From positions 1 through 64,000 of the forward strand of contig NZ_PDZR01000003.1 in NCBI RefSeq assembly GCF_002891535.1: a DNA stretch of 64,000 nucleotides, read 5' to 3'. Source of the DNA: Methylocella silvestris (lineage in GTDB: Bacteria; Pseudomonadota; Alphaproteobacteria; Rhizobiales; Beijerinckiaceae). Each line of letters opens with the position of its first letter. The stretch's first letter is position 1. This document shows positions 41,618-50,869 of the stretch, in pieces. The notes beneath the pieces are model-generated. The model made no database searches and was not told the DNA's origin. It worked only from the letters and a program-made list of their open reading frames with translations. A program made the position numbers and the translations under genes.

Positions 41618-42046
41618 ATGTCGGCCGAGCGACTCACAATCGAAGACGTGATCAGCCGGCTCAAAATCAGCCGGCGAACTCTTGAATCATGGCTCGCCGA
41701 GGATCTGCGCCGCGCCACGGACGAGCGGCGCTTCCACTTTCACGTCCGGCATGGGAGGCGGCGTCTTTGGACCGAGACGAGCTATCTGGCGCTGGAGCAT
41801 GCGATCGAGCGGGAAAGCGAGCCGGGCGGCGTGCTCGCGGGCTCGCAGTCAAAGAACGCGACGGCTACTGGCACGTCGAGGGGACCGTTCGCGCCGCAGG
41901 CCGTTCAATCCGCGTTCGTCGCAGTCTTGGACTTCCCGCTGAGGCCAGGCTCTACGACGTTGCGTGGGACGAGGTCCGCGCCGTCGAAAAAGACATCCGC
42001 GCCGAGGCGGCAGGCGAAGGCGGCCGAGGTGATCCGGTTGCCGTAG
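41618..42046 (+). CDS. AlpA/excisionase-like HTH protein overlapping the integrase
   Basis: 142 residues. Residues 1-70 (LTIEDVISRLKISRRTLESW; HGRRRLWTETSYLALEHAIE) are a MerR/AlpA-type winged helix DNA-binding domain like phage excisionases. The last ~70 residues lie over the integrase in another frame; by eye their third positions are very GC-rich, more so than the integrase frame there. So the overlap may be genuine. Start ATG is at 41618, 14 bp after the nuclease stop. Confidence 0.72.
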   Translation: MSAERLTIEDVISRLKISRRTLESWLAEDLRRATDERRFHFHVRHGRRRLWTETSYLALEHAIERESEPGGVLAGSQSKNATATGTSRGPFAPQAVQSAFVAVLDFPLRPGSTTLRGTRSAPSKKTSAPRRQAKAAEVIRLP

Positions 42047-43050
42047 CTGGCCACGCCTATCTCAGTCTGCCGCGTCAGAGGCCGGTGGCGCCGACTGTCA
42101 TCCGCATTATCAAAGAAATCGTCGGGAAATTCGGGACAAGGCGCCTGAACGATATTCGTCCGGACGAATGGCGCGCCTGGGTGGCGCAGCGCCAGGCCGG
42201 CAATAAGGCGGCGACCCGCGAACGTTTCGTCAGCGGCGTCGCGGCGTTCCAGAACTTCTGCGTCGCCCACCATAAATTGAAAAAACCCACAAAGTTCGAG
42301 CGCGACAAAGCCGCCCGCAATCCGCGGCGCAGGGCGCGCCGGCGCGTCGCCGATCTCAGGCCGGACCTGATCAAACAGCTTTTTGACGCCGCGCATATCT
42401 CCTTGCGGGCGCAGCTGGCCGCGGAATGGTCGACCGGGGCGCGGGTCTCGTCCATCCTTTACGGCGCCCGCATCTGCGACGTGATGTTGGCGCCCGGAAG
42501 AGAAACCATCACCTTCCGGGAAACCAAAAACGGCGACGATGTCGCGGCCGCGCTGCATCCGACGGCTGCACGGATTCTGAGGGAGTATGTCGACTGGCGG
42601 GGCGGCCTCCACGATCGGGAAGCCCCGTTCTTTTTGACATACAAGAGGAAGCCATATGCGGACAACGGCCGCGGAGGCGGCGGCCAGAACAAGACGGCCT
42701 TTCTCGCGGCGAAGCGGCGGGCGCGCCGGGCAATATTGGGGCGCGCCTTCGACGAGGCGAAAGGTCTGAAAAGGCGCGGTCGACGCGAGGACGCGCTGAG
42801 TGTGCTCTTGAGGGCGCGCGACGACGCAAGACTGCTGCGCCGCCTAACCCAGCACTGGTTCCGGCACCTTCTCGCGACGCGAATGCGTCACGATTTGCGC
42901 GCGGCGATGGAGCAAGGCGGCTGGCGCGATGAGCGCAGCATCCTCGGCTATATCCACGATGTGCCAGAAGGGCGGCGCGCCATCGTCACGGCTTTCGAGG
43001 ACATCGATGCGGAGCCGTCCGTCGCCAAAACGGCAGCAAAACCGGCCTGA
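41689..43050 (+). CDS. Tyrosine integrase
   Basis: Up to 453 residues. Conserved part starts near residue 53 (VKERDGYWHVEGTVRAAGRS, arm-binding like). The catalytic domain has the first Arg region TGARVSSILYGARICDV, HWFRHLLATRMRHD (H-x-x-R) and ILGYIHD with the nucleophile Tyr. It lies 148 bp from attR, typical of tRNA integration. The start is unclear: ATG 41689 or a TTG at 41767; the region lies inside the HTH gene. It should catalyse integration and excision at the 49-bp core. Confidence 0.9.
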   Translation: MARRGSAPRHGRAALPLSRPAWEAASLDRDELSGAGACDRAGKRAGRRARGLAVKERDGYWHVEGTVRAAGRSIRVRRSLGLPAEARLYDVAWDEVRAVEKDIRAEAAGEGGRGDPVAVAGHAYLSLPRQRPVAPTVIRIIKEIVGKFGTRRLNDIRPDEWRAWVAQRQAGNKAATRERFVSGVAAFQNFCVAHHKLKKPTKFERDKAARNPRRRARRRVADLRPDLIKQLFDAAHISLRAQLAAEWSTGARVSSILYGARICDVMLAPGRETITFRETKNGDDVAAALHPTAARILREYVDWRGGLHDREAPFFLTYKRKPYADNGRGGGGQNKTAFLAAKRRARRAILGRAFDEAKGLKRRGRREDALSVLLRARDDARLLRRLTQHWFRHLLATRMRHDLRAAMEQGGWRDERSILGYIHDVPEGRRAIVTAFEDIDAEPSVAKTAAKPA

Positions 43051-43197
43051 TCGCGCCAATTCCGGCCGGAACAGGCCGTAAACTCGCGTGTCAAAAACGT
43101 GCCAGAATACCTGCAAATTGGTGCGGCGTTCTGCATTCATTCACATAAGACCGCCGCCGCGATATCATGCGAACACTTTTTCAAAACAAAGTGTTAG

Positions 43198-43246
43198 ATG
43201 GTGCTGCGAGACAGGATTGAACTGTCGACCTCTCCATTACCAATGG
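43198..43246. repeat. attR: 49-bp core within tRNA-Thr
   Basis: Identical to 180-228. Here the core is part of the full tRNA gene, so integration preserved a functional tRNA. The perfect inverted repeat AACACTTT/AAAGTGTT at 43172-43195, immediately on the phage side, may be an integrase site or tRNA terminator. Confidence 0.95.
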
Positions 43247-43273
43247 AGTGCTCTACCACTGAGCTACCGCAGC
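43199..43273 (-). tRNA. tRNA-Thr(GGT)
   Basis: A 75-nt cloverleaf with encoded CCA (43199-43201). Acceptor GCTGCGG pairs with TCGCAGC (one G-U). The D loop AGCTCAGTGGTAGAGC, anticodon stem CTCCA/TGGAG with loop TTGGTAA (anticodon GGT) and T loop GTTCAATC are standard. It is the integration target of the prophage and remains intact. Confidence 0.96.
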
Positions 43274-43449
43274 CGACGCTTCGTGGCGCGACGGCTGGCG
43301 TATTGCCACAGTCGCGCCGCGCAGGCAAGCCGATCCGTAAAGCCTTGTTTCCGCCAAGGCCGGGCTCTAAAGGTGTCAGCGGCGGCTTCGCCGGGCCTTT
43401 GGCCCGCGGCGGCCTCGAAGACGAAGTTCTCAATGCAAGGGCCTTCCGT

Positions 43450-43698
43450 ATGAACAAGGTTCCGGCGCACGGGCCGGGCGAAAACCGCAAAGGCGCGGAG
43501 CGTCAGCGCCTTGCCGCGGCGTTGCGCGCAAATCTTGGCCGCCGCAAGGCTCAGGGCAGGGGGCGGCAGGCCGCTGAGGCCGGAAGCGAACAGCAAGACC
43601 GCGCGGGAGACGAGGGGGAAGCGATTTCGGAGGCGATTTCGAGAGAGAGCGTCTGCCATTCCGAAGGCGGCGGCGATTGTCCAGGGACAACGAGCTAA
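43450..43698 (+). CDS. Small basic conserved hypothetical upstream of murA
   Basis: 82 residues from ATG 43450. The segment ENRKGAERQRLAAALRANLG, followed by RRKAQGRGR, is a pattern I associate with short alphaproteobacterial proteins; the C-terminus is polar. It lies in the 550-bp gap between tRNA-Thr and murA. An opposite-strand frame covers the same bases, so coding is likely but not certain. Confidence 0.6.
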   Translation: MNKVPAHGPGENRKGAERQRLAAALRANLGRRKAQGRGRQAAEAGSEQQDRAGDEGEAISEAISRESVCHSEGGGDCPGTTS

Positions 43699-43760
43699 CG
43701 CCTGACGCCGAAAGCGGATCTGCTTTCCTTCCATATTTTGCTAAGCATATTAATCGATCA

Positions 43761-43795
43761 ATTTGATTTGGATCGGATGAAATCCGTAATCAAAT
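43761..43795. repeat. Nested inverted repeat before murA
   Basis: ATTTGATT (43761-43768) pairs with AATCAAAT (43788-43795) and the inner CGGAT (43774-43778) with ATCCG (43782-43786). It lies 30 bp upstream of the murA ATG with no T run, so it is not a typical terminator. It may be an operator or a leader hairpin. Confidence 0.6.
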
Positions 43796-43824
43796 GATCC
43801 AAGCGGCCGGAAAGACGGGGGATT

Positions 43825-45120
43825 ATGGATCGTATTCGCATTGTCGGCGGCCGGGAGCTGAATGGAGTCATTCAGATTTCAGGCGCCAAGAACGCGGCCC
43901 TGCCGCTGATGATCGCCTCGCTCCTGACTGCTGAGACGCTTACGCTCGACAATTTGCCCAATCTCGCCGACGTCAACATGCTCCTGCGCATTCTGGGGCA
44001 TCATGGCGTCGATCATTCGGTGGACGGCCGCCGCCTCGGCGCGGCGCCCAACGCCAGCCGTCCGGTGCATCTCACCGCGCGCGACATCGTCGACACGACG
44101 GCGCCCTATGAGCTTGTCTCGAAAATGCGCGCCAGTTTTTGGGTGATCGCCCCGCTGCTCGCCCGCATGGGCGAGGCGAAGGTCTCGCTCCCCGGCGGCT
44201 GCGCCATCGGCACGCGCCCGGTGGACCTCTTGATCATGGCGCTCGAAAAGCTTGGCGCGAGCATCGAAATCGAAGCCGGCTATGTTCACGCCAAGGCGCC
44301 GAAGGGATTGCGCGGGGCGGAGATCGCGTTCCCCAAGGTGACGGTCGGCGGCACCCATACGGCGCTGATGGCCGCCTCGCTCGCCCATGGCCACACCCGC
44401 ATCGTCAATGCCGCGCGCGAGCCCGAGGTGGTCGATCTGGCGGATTGCCTCATCAAGATGGGCGCGCGGATCAAGGGCGCCGGCCAGTCCGTGATCGACA
44501 TCGAGGGCGTCGCGCGGTTGAATGGGGCGAGCCATCGCGTGTTGCCGGACCGGATCGAGGCCGGCACCTATGCGATCGCGGCGGCCATGGCCGGCGGCGA
44601 CGTCATGCTGGAGGGCGCGGAGGCGGGGCTGCTGCAAAGCGCGCTCGACGTGCTCGTCGAGGCGGGCGCCACGATCCACGTGGTCAATGAGGGCATCAGG
44701 GTGCAGCGAAACGGCGCCGGGCTGATGCCGGTCGATATCGTGACCGCGCCGTTTCCGGGTTTTCCGACGGATCTGCAGGCGCAGTTCATGGCGCTGATGA
44801 CCAAAGCCAAAGGGCGGTCCCGAATCACGGAGACGATTTTTGAGAATCGTTTCATGCATGTGCAGGAACTGGCGCGGCTCGGCGCCCACATCAGGCTCGA
44901 GGGCGACGTCGCCTTAGTTGACGGGGTCGACCGCCTCGAAGGGGCGCCGGTGATGGCGACGGATCTGCGCGCCTCGGTGTCCCTCGTCATTGCGGCGCTG
45001 GCGGCCGAAGGCGAAACGATGGTCAACCGCGTCTATCATCTGGATCGCGGCTTCGAGCATCTCGAAACCAAGCTCAGCGGGTGCGGCGCGATCATTGAAC
45101 GTCTGTCCGGATATAACTAA
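43825..45120 (+). CDS. murA: UDP-N-acetylglucosamine 1-carboxyvinyltransferase
   Basis: 431 residues. First committed step of peptidoglycan synthesis: transfers enolpyruvate from PEP to UDP-GlcNAc in the cytoplasm. The catalytic Cys126 is in PGGCAIG, Lys22 in SGAKNAALP contacts substrate. Length and EPSP-synthase-type repeated fold are as expected. Fosfomycin sensitivity would be predicted since Cys is present. DUF2948 follows, as often in Hyphomicrobiales. Confidence 0.98.
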   Translation: MDRIRIVGGRELNGVIQISGAKNAALPLMIASLLTAETLTLDNLPNLADVNMLLRILGHHGVDHSVDGRRLGAAPNASRPVHLTARDIVDTTAPYELVSKMRASFWVIAPLLARMGEAKVSLPGGCAIGTRPVDLLIMALEKLGASIEIEAGYVHAKAPKGLRGAEIAFPKVTVGGTHTALMAASLAHGHTRIVNAAREPEVVDLADCLIKMGARIKGAGQSVIDIEGVARLNGASHRVLPDRIEAGTYAIAAAMAGGDVMLEGAEAGLLQSALDVLVEAGATIHVVNEGIRVQRNGAGLMPVDIVTAPFPGFPTDLQAQFMALMTKAKGRSRITETIFENRFMHVQELARLGAHIRLEGDVALVDGVDRLEGAPVMATDLRASVSLVIAALAAEGETMVNRVYHLDRGFEHLETKLSGCGAIIERLSGYN

Positions 45121-45189
45121 ATCAGGAGTTTGGAGAACGGCGGGAGTGGCGCCATTCTCTCCGGGCCGCGGCGCGGCGCATTTTGATGG

Positions 45190-45693
45190 ATGATGCCGAT
45201 GAGCGAAATTTTGGCGCCGACGCCGCTTCGGCTGATCGCGCTCGACAAGGAAGACCTCGATATCGTCTCCGCGAATCTGCAGGATGCGCTGGTCCTGGTC
45301 GGCGAAATGGCCCTGCTGCCCGATACGCGGCAGTTCGCCTTTCTCGCCTCGCGTTTCGATTGGGTCATGGCGGCGTCGGGACCGCTTGAGCGCTGCCGCG
45401 CCGGCGTGCATTTCGACGGCGTCGTCGGCGCCGCCTATTCGGGTTTTTCGCTGAGCGACAAGGCGCGCATCCTCAATCTGCTGCGCGTCTCCTTCAGGGA
45501 GACGCAGGCTCCCGCCGGTGAAGTCGACCTTATCTTCTCGGGAGGCTGCGCCGTGCGACTCAAGGTGGAGCGGCTGGAGGCGAAGCTGGGTGATCGCGGC
45601 GAGCGTTGGAAAGCATGCGGCCTTCCTGGACATCCTTGCCAGGAGGACACGCAGGACGAGGCTCGCGGCGAGGGGCAAAACGCCCTGGGCTGA
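45190..45693 (+). CDS. DUF2948-family protein
   Basis: 167 residues. Contains the conserved DUF2948 blocks: LRLIALDKEDLDIVSANLQD, FAFLASRFDWV, VHFDGVVGA, ILNLLRVSF, VDLIFSGGCAVRLKVE. Usually follows murA and lies near hisD. Function unknown. The C-terminal 30 residues are polar and variable. Several ATG codons cluster at the start (45190, 45193, 45199). Confidence 0.88.
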   Translation: MMPMSEILAPTPLRLIALDKEDLDIVSANLQDALVLVGEMALLPDTRQFAFLASRFDWVMAASGPLERCRAGVHFDGVVGAAYSGFSLSDKARILNLLRVSFRETQAPAGEVDLIFSGGCAVRLKVERLEAKLGDRGERWKACGLPGHPCQEDTQDEARGEGQNALG

Positions 45694-45748
45694 GCATTTT
45701 GCGCATGGCTCGGTTGCCGGGCGCGCGACTTGCTTCTAGTCTTGCGCT

Positions 45749-47563
45749 ATGTTCGAGAGCGCATTTCAATCCTTTGATGACCTTGCCGACGCAACACAGG
45801 GGCCTCCACGCGTCGCCGCGCTGCGTCTGGAACTGCGGCGCCTCGGCCTCGACGGCTTCATCGTGCCGCGCGCCGATTGCCACCAAAATGAATATGTCGC
45901 GCCCTCAGAGGAGAGGCTGGCCTTTCTGTCCGGCTTTACCGGCTCGGCCGGAACGGCGATCGTGCTCCGCGATCACGCGGCGGTCTTTGTCGACGGGCGC
46001 TATGCGCTCGCGGTGAGAGATCAAGTCGATCTCAGCGTTTTCGAGCCGATTGAGATTGCGCAGACGACCCCCGCCGAATGGCTGGAGCAGACGGTTCGGC
46101 GCGGCGCCCGGATCGGCTACGATCCCTGGTTGCATACGCCGGGGCAGGTCGAGCGACTCGCCAAGGCGGTTGAGAGCGCGGGCGCCGTCCTCGTCGCCGT
46201 TGAGCCCAATCCGATCGATACGGTGTGGAGCGACCGGCCGACGCCCCCGCTCGGCAAGATTACGCTGCATCCGCGCAAATATGCGGGCGAAACGTCGGCG
46301 CGCAAAGTCAGCCGCGTCGCCGCGCTGCTTGCCGGCAATGACGCGCTTCTTGTCAGCGATCCGCATGCGGTCGCGTGGGTCTTCAACATCCGCGGCCAGG
46401 ATGTGTCCTATACGCCGCTGCCGCTCGCCTTCGCCCTCGTCTTCAAAGCTAGCAAGCCGCGGCTATATATCGACCCGCGCAAGCTTGATGCGCCGCAACG
46501 CCGCAAGCTTGAGGCGGTCGCCGAATTGAAGGAGCCGGTCCAGCTCGAGCGCGATCTCGAAGAATTCGGACGCAATGGCAAGAAGCTGCTGTTCGACAGC
46601 GCGACGGCTCCGGCAAGGCTTGTTTGCGCTTCAAAGGAAGCGGGCGGCGTCTGCGACATCGGGGCCGATCCGATCGCTCTGATGAAGGCGCGCAAGAATG
46701 AGACGGAACTCGCCGGCGCGAGAGCTGCTCATTTTCGCGACGGCGCGGCCGTGACGCGCTTCCTCCACTGGTTCGCCGCACATGCGCGTCACGGCCGGCT
46801 AACCGAGATCGACGCAGCCAAGGCGCTGGAGAGTTTTCGACGCGAGACGGGCAAGCTCAAGGATCTTTCCTTTCCGTCGATCGCCGCGGCCGGACCTAAC
46901 GCCGCCATTCCGCATTATCGTGTCACGAACAGGACCAACGCCCGCATCCGCAACGGGATTTTCCTGATCGATTCCGGCGGTCAGTATGAGGACGGCACCA
47001 CCGACATCACCCGCACGCTCGCGGTCGGGCGCCCGACCGCGATGATGCGCGATCGCTTCACCCGCGTCCTCAAGGGCCACATCGCCATTGCGCGGGCGGT
47101 GTTCCCGAAGGGAACCTCTGGCGCGCAGATTGACGCGTTGGCGCGGCTTGCGCTTTGGCGGGCCGGGCTCGATTTCGATCACGGAACCGGCCATGGCGTC
47201 GGCTCCTATCTCTCGGTGCATGAAGGCCCGCAGCGGATTTCGAAAATTGGCTCGACGCCGCTACAGCCTGGCATGATTTTGTCCAACGAGCCGGGCTATT
47301 ACAACGCCGGCCAATGGGGCATAAGGATCGAAAATCTCGTTATCGTCGAGCCGCGCGCGATCAAGGGCGCCGAGCGTGAAATGTATGGATTTGAAACCAT
47401 TACGCTGGCGCCGATCGACGCTGCGCTGATCGAGCCGAAACTGCTCGACGCCGAGGAGACCGCCTGGCTCAACGCCTATCATATGCGTGTGCGTCGCCAG
47501 CTTTCGCCGCTGCTCGACCCCGAGCGTCGGCGCTGGCTCGCTGCTGCGACGGGGCCGATCTGA
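45749..47563 (+). CDS. Xaa-Pro aminopeptidase (M24B)
   Basis: 604 residues. Two creatinase-type N-terminal domains (about 1-310) and a C-terminal pita-bread domain. Metal ligands: Asp in FLIDSGGQY, Asp in GTTDITRT, His in GTGHGVGSYLSVHEGPQ, Glu in LSNEPGYY, Glu in GIRIENLV. It should remove N-terminal residues ahead of proline using two metal ions. Cytosolic, no signal peptide. Length matches the long, three-domain M24B group. Confidence 0.92.
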   Translation: MFESAFQSFDDLADATQGPPRVAALRLELRRLGLDGFIVPRADCHQNEYVAPSEERLAFLSGFTGSAGTAIVLRDHAAVFVDGRYALAVRDQVDLSVFEPIEIAQTTPAEWLEQTVRRGARIGYDPWLHTPGQVERLAKAVESAGAVLVAVEPNPIDTVWSDRPTPPLGKITLHPRKYAGETSARKVSRVAALLAGNDALLVSDPHAVAWVFNIRGQDVSYTPLPLAFALVFKASKPRLYIDPRKLDAPQRRKLEAVAELKEPVQLERDLEEFGRNGKKLLFDSATAPARLVCASKEAGGVCDIGADPIALMKARKNETELAGARAAHFRDGAAVTRFLHWFAAHARHGRLTEIDAAKALESFRRETGKLKDLSFPSIAAAGPNAAIPHYRVTNRTNARIRNGIFLIDSGGQYEDGTTDITRTLAVGRPTAMMRDRFTRVLKGHIAIARAVFPKGTSGAQIDALARLALWRAGLDFDHGTGHGVGSYLSVHEGPQRISKIGSTPLQPGMILSNEPGYYNAGQWGIRIENLVIVEPRAIKGAEREMYGFETITLAPIDAALIEPKLLDAEETAWLNAYHMRVRRQLSPLLDPERRRWLAAATGPI

Positions 47564-47698
47564 CGCGCGGCGCATGCTGCGCGCCGTCGCCCGTAAACAG
47601 CCAGCGGCGGCCTTGCGCTGAGCCGATGGTTGCGCTTTTCCTGTGCCGCCGCGGGCAAAATGCTCTATGACGGCGGCGCAATCGGAATTTTACCCATC

Positions 47699-48781
47699 AT
47701 GGCCGATCTCGAAGACCTGAAAACAGCGCTGTTAAGCGATATTGCGGCGGCTGCGGATGAATCCGCCCTTGAGGCGGTGCGCGTCGCGTCGCTCGGCAAG
47801 AAAGGTTCAATTTCCACGCTCCTTTCGGGCCTTGGAAAAATGTCGCCCGACGAACGCAAGACCGAGGGCGCGGCGATCAACACCCTCAAGGAGGCGGTCG
47901 CTGCAGCCCTTTCCGCGCGGCGTGGCGTGCTGAAGGACGCGGCGCTCGAAGCGCGGCTTGCCAATGAGACGCTCGACGTCACTTTGCCGGTTCGCCCCCA
48001 CGGCGCCGCGGCCGGCCGCATTCATCCGATTTCCCAGGTGATGGATGAGCTTGCCGAGATTTTCGCCGATATGGGGTTCTCGATCGCCGAAGGCCCCGAC
48101 ATCGAGACCGACGACTATAATTTCACGAAGCTGAATTTTCCGCCGGATCATCCCGCGCGGGACATGCACGACACTTTCTTCTTTCACCCGGACAAGCAGG
48201 GCCGCCGCAAGGTTCTGCGCACGCATACGAGCCCGGTGCAGGTGCGAACCATGCTGGCGCAAAAGCCGCCGATCCGGGTGATCTGCCCCGGCCGAACCTA
48301 TCGCTGCGATTCGGACCAGACCCACACGCCGATGTTTCATCAGGTCGAGGGGCTTGTCATCGACCGCTCGTCAAATCTCGGCCATCTCAAATGGATTCTC
48401 GAGGAATTCCTCAAGGCGTTCTTCGAGACGCCGACGGTCAATCTGCGCTTCCGGCCGAGCTATTTTCCCTTTACCGAGCCGTCGATGGAAGTCGATGTGC
48501 AATGCTCGCGCAAGGATGGCGAAATAAGATTCGGGGAGGGGAGCGACTGGCTCGAAATCCTCGGCTGCGGCATGGTGCATTCAAATGTGCTGCGCAATTG
48601 CGGCCTTGACCCCGAGATTTATCAAGGCTTCGCGTGGGGCATCGGCATCGACCGGCTGGCGATGCTGAAATATGGCATGCCGGATCTGCGCGCCTTCTTC
48701 GAGGCGGATGTGCGCTGGCTGAAGCATTACGGCTTTCGGCCGCTCGATTTTCCGAGCCTCGCGTCGGGCTTGAGCCCATAA
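47699..48781 (+). CDS. pheS: Phenylalanine--tRNA ligase alpha subunit
   Basis: 360 residues from ATG 47699 ([14 protein letters not shown]), the usual length; the longer frame from 47630 adds an atypical stretch. N-terminal coiled coil, then class II aminoacyl synthetase motifs: [46 protein letters not shown] and [18 protein letters not shown]. It needs the beta subunit PheT for activity. pheT is not beside it: the next gene is on the other strand. Confidence 0.97.
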   Translation: MADLEDLKTALLSDIAAAADESALEAVRVASLGKKGSISTLLSGLGKMSPDERKTEGAAINTLKEAVAAALSARRGVLKDAALEARLANETLDVTLPVRPHGAAAGRIHPISQVMDELAEIFADMGFSIAEGPDIETDDYNFTKLNFPPDHPARDMHDTFFFHPDKQGRRKVLRTHTSPVQVRTMLAQKPPIRVICPGRTYRCDSDQTHTPMFHQVEGLVIDRSSNLGHLKWILEEFLKAFFETPTVNLRFRPSYFPFTEPSMEVDVQCSRKDGEIRFGEGSDWLEILGCGMVHSNVLRNCGLDPEIYQGFAWGIGIDRLAMLKYGMPDLRAFFEADVRWLKHYGFRPLDFPSLASGLSP

Positions 48782-48790
48782 GCTGATGGC

Positions 48791-49054
48791 TCAAAAATCG
48801 CTGGCGATGCCCTTGTTTTCCCAATCGCCGTAACGCACGGGCTCCGGCCCGTCGCGGCCGTTGATTTCCTTCGGACGCGGCGCGTCCGCCAGCGCCTTTG
48901 CGCGGCGGCGTTCCTCGGCTTCGGCGAGCGCGCGCTGCGCCGCAGGCGGCAGGGCGCGCTGGGGCGCCTCATCGGCCGTCGCCTGATTCGCATCGACGCG
49001 GCCTGGATCTGCGGGCCTCGGGGCGTCAGGGCCTGAATCGGGCTTCTCACTCAT
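48791..49054 (-). CDS. Succinate dehydrogenase assembly factor 4-type protein (DUF1674)
   Basis: 87 residues. The conserved C-terminal motif EINGRDGPEPVRYGDWENKG and the last IASDF identify the SDHAF4/DUF1674 family, which helps the flavoprotein SdhA bind its partner and limits reactive oxygen. The N-terminus is Pro/Ala-rich and disordered. It converges on pheS with 9 bp between stops. Sdh genes are not in the window. Confidence 0.92.
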   Translation of the reverse strand: MSEKPDSGPDAPRPADPGRVDANQATADEAPQRALPPAAQRALAEAEERRRAKALADAPRPKEINGRDGPEPVRYGDWENKGIASDF

Positions 49055-49284
49055 CGGGCGATCTCGTGTTCTTCATAAATAAGACGTCCCAACCTTCTAA
49101 AAGGTTTTGGATTACGGCAAAACCCCCGCGCGGAATCAGGCTGCACATGCTATAAACCGTCAGTCGAACTGCGGCGGTTGATGTTCGGCAATTCGTCTGC
49201 TTTGGACTTTGGCCGGCGGCGATTCTTCGCAGGATTGCCCGCAGCCGTCCAACAACGCAGCCATCCAATGGCGGAGCCATAAGT

Positions 49285-50703
49285 TTGAACGCACCTCCGC
49301 GCCGGCCCGACCCACAGCGCAGCCGCAAAGGAGCGCTCCATCGGCCGGGCCAGCCCATGTCCGCGGAAGCGTCGAGGATCGAGGCCGAACGTCACCCGGG
49401 GTTGCCCGCCCGTCTTGCCGCCGCGGCCATCCTCAACGATATCGTCGGCAAGGCGCATTCTCTCGAAGACTGCTTTTCGCCCGGCGCCATCCCGTCCCGG
49501 CTGCAAGGGCTCGATCCGCGCGACGTGGCGCTGACCCGTTCGATCGTGACCGCCGCTCTGCGCCGGCTCGGCACCATCCGCAAGACGCTTGGCGAATTCC
49601 TTGACAAGGGGCTGCCGCGTCCGGTCGCCCACCTCGAATGGACGCTGATCGCGGCTTCGGCGCAGATTCTGTTTCTGGACGTGCCCGATCATGCCGCCGT
49701 TGATCTCGCCGTTCGCGCAACCCGGCTCGAGACCAAGAGCGCGCCCTTCGCCGGCGTCATCAACGCCGTTCTGCGCAATATCGCGCGCAGCCGCGACAAG
49801 ATCCTCGAAGATAGCGATCCGTTCGATCATGATACGCCGCCCTGGCTTGCGGCGCGCTGGCGCAAGACCTATGGCGAGGATCTGGCGCGCCAGATCGCGC
49901 GGGCCAATCGCGACGAGCCGACGCTGGATCTCACCGTCAAATCGGATCCCGCGCTCTGGGCGGAGCGGCTTGGCGGGCTTGTCCTGCCGACCGGGTCGGT
50001 GCGTCTCCTCACTCATGCGCCGATCGCCGAGCTGTCCGGTTATGCGGAAGGCGAATGGTGGGTGCAGGACGCCGCCGCCGCGCTGCCGGCGCGGCTGCTC
50101 GACGCCGCGCCCGGCGCCCGCGTCGCGGATTTTTGCGCGGCGCCCGGCGGCAAGGCCGCCCAGCTCGCCGCGGCCGGCGCGAAAGTTACGGCGATCGACC
50201 GCTCGGCGGAGCGCCTGAAGCGGCTTGCCGCCAATTTCTCGCGCCTCCATCTTCACGCGGACGTCGTCGTCGCCGACATTGTCGGCCTCAAGGCGCAGCC
50301 GTTCGACGCCATCCTGATCGACGCGCCATGCCTCGCGACGGGAACCATCCGCCGCCATCCCGACATCGCCTGGATCAAGAAGCCGACCGACATCGCCCCG
50401 CTCGCACAGGTTCAGGCGCGCATGCTGGACAAGGCGGTCGAGCTGGTCCGTCCGGGCGGCGTCATTGTCTATTGCACCTGCTCGCTGGAGCCGGAGGAGG
50501 GCGAATTTCAAATCGCGGCTCTGCTGCGCCGTAATCCGGACGTGCTGCGCTCGAAAATTTCCCCGCATGAGGTCGGCGCCATCGAGGGCGTCATCAACAA
50601 TGAAGGCGAGCTTCGGACCTTGCCCTGCCATCTTCCCGCCGATGATCCGCGGCTTTCGGGCCTCGACGGATTTTTCGCGGCCCGTTTGGTCCGGCGTGGT
50701 TAA
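49285..50703 (+). CDS. RsmB-type 16S rRNA m5C methyltransferase
   Basis: 472 residues from a TTG start; ATG 49357 is an alternative that omits a Pro/Arg-rich basic stretch. NusB-like RNA-binding part (about 45-170), then a SAM-dependent domain: ADFCAAPGGKAAQL (SAM loop), DAPCLATGTIRRHPDIAW and YCTCSLEPEEGE with the two catalytic Cys. The DAPC motif is followed by Leu rather than the common Ser. It should methylate cytosine in 16S rRNA. Confidence 0.92.
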   Translation: MNAPPRRPDPQRSRKGALHRPGQPMSAEASRIEAERHPGLPARLAAAAILNDIVGKAHSLEDCFSPGAIPSRLQGLDPRDVALTRSIVTAALRRLGTIRKTLGEFLDKGLPRPVAHLEWTLIAASAQILFLDVPDHAAVDLAVRATRLETKSAPFAGVINAVLRNIARSRDKILEDSDPFDHDTPPWLAARWRKTYGEDLARQIARANRDEPTLDLTVKSDPALWAERLGGLVLPTGSVRLLTHAPIAELSGYAEGEWWVQDAAAALPARLLDAAPGARVADFCAAPGGKAAQLAAAGAKVTAIDRSAERLKRLAANFSRLHLHADVVVADIVGLKAQPFDAILIDAPCLATGTIRRHPDIAWIKKPTDIAPLAQVQARMLDKAVELVRPGGVIVYCTCSLEPEEGEFQIAALLRRNPDVLRSKISPHEVGAIEGVINNEGELRTLPCHLPADDPRLSGLDGFFAARLVRRG

Positions 50704-50869
50704 TAAAGCCGAGAGCTTTTTCCCCCATATTTGATTTTCCGGGATAAGGAGCCGAAAAGTCCCAAGCTTTTCGGATGGGCCAACGCTGTCCCGTCGCAGG
50801 GCCGGCGCGTTAAGCCGTTCCCGCTTGGATCATCGTCGTCGAGGCCGCAGACGGCCGGGGGTAGGACTT

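Larger units (their letters stand above)
180..43246. mobile_element. Integrated siphovirus-type prophage in tRNA-Thr(GGT)
   Basis: A complete-looking temperate phage genome of about 43 kb lies between two 49-bp perfect direct repeats. It has lysis, tail, head, packaging, replication, switch and integration modules in a coherent order. The HK97-type portal, protease and capsid plus tail tube, tape measure and GTA-like TIM-barrel tail protein indicate a long non-contractile tail. Integrase next to the intact tRNA is the usual tRNA-site arrangement. Possible lesions are a frame break in the Toprim gene (31667-32136) and an insertion-split terminase operon; inducibility cannot be judged from sequence. 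Confidence 0.95.

Noticed and set aside
43172-43195. Rho-independent terminator next to attR
   Set aside because: The stem of 8 bp is AT-rich and lacks a following T run on either strand, so only a possible integrase site or weak terminator is mentioned.
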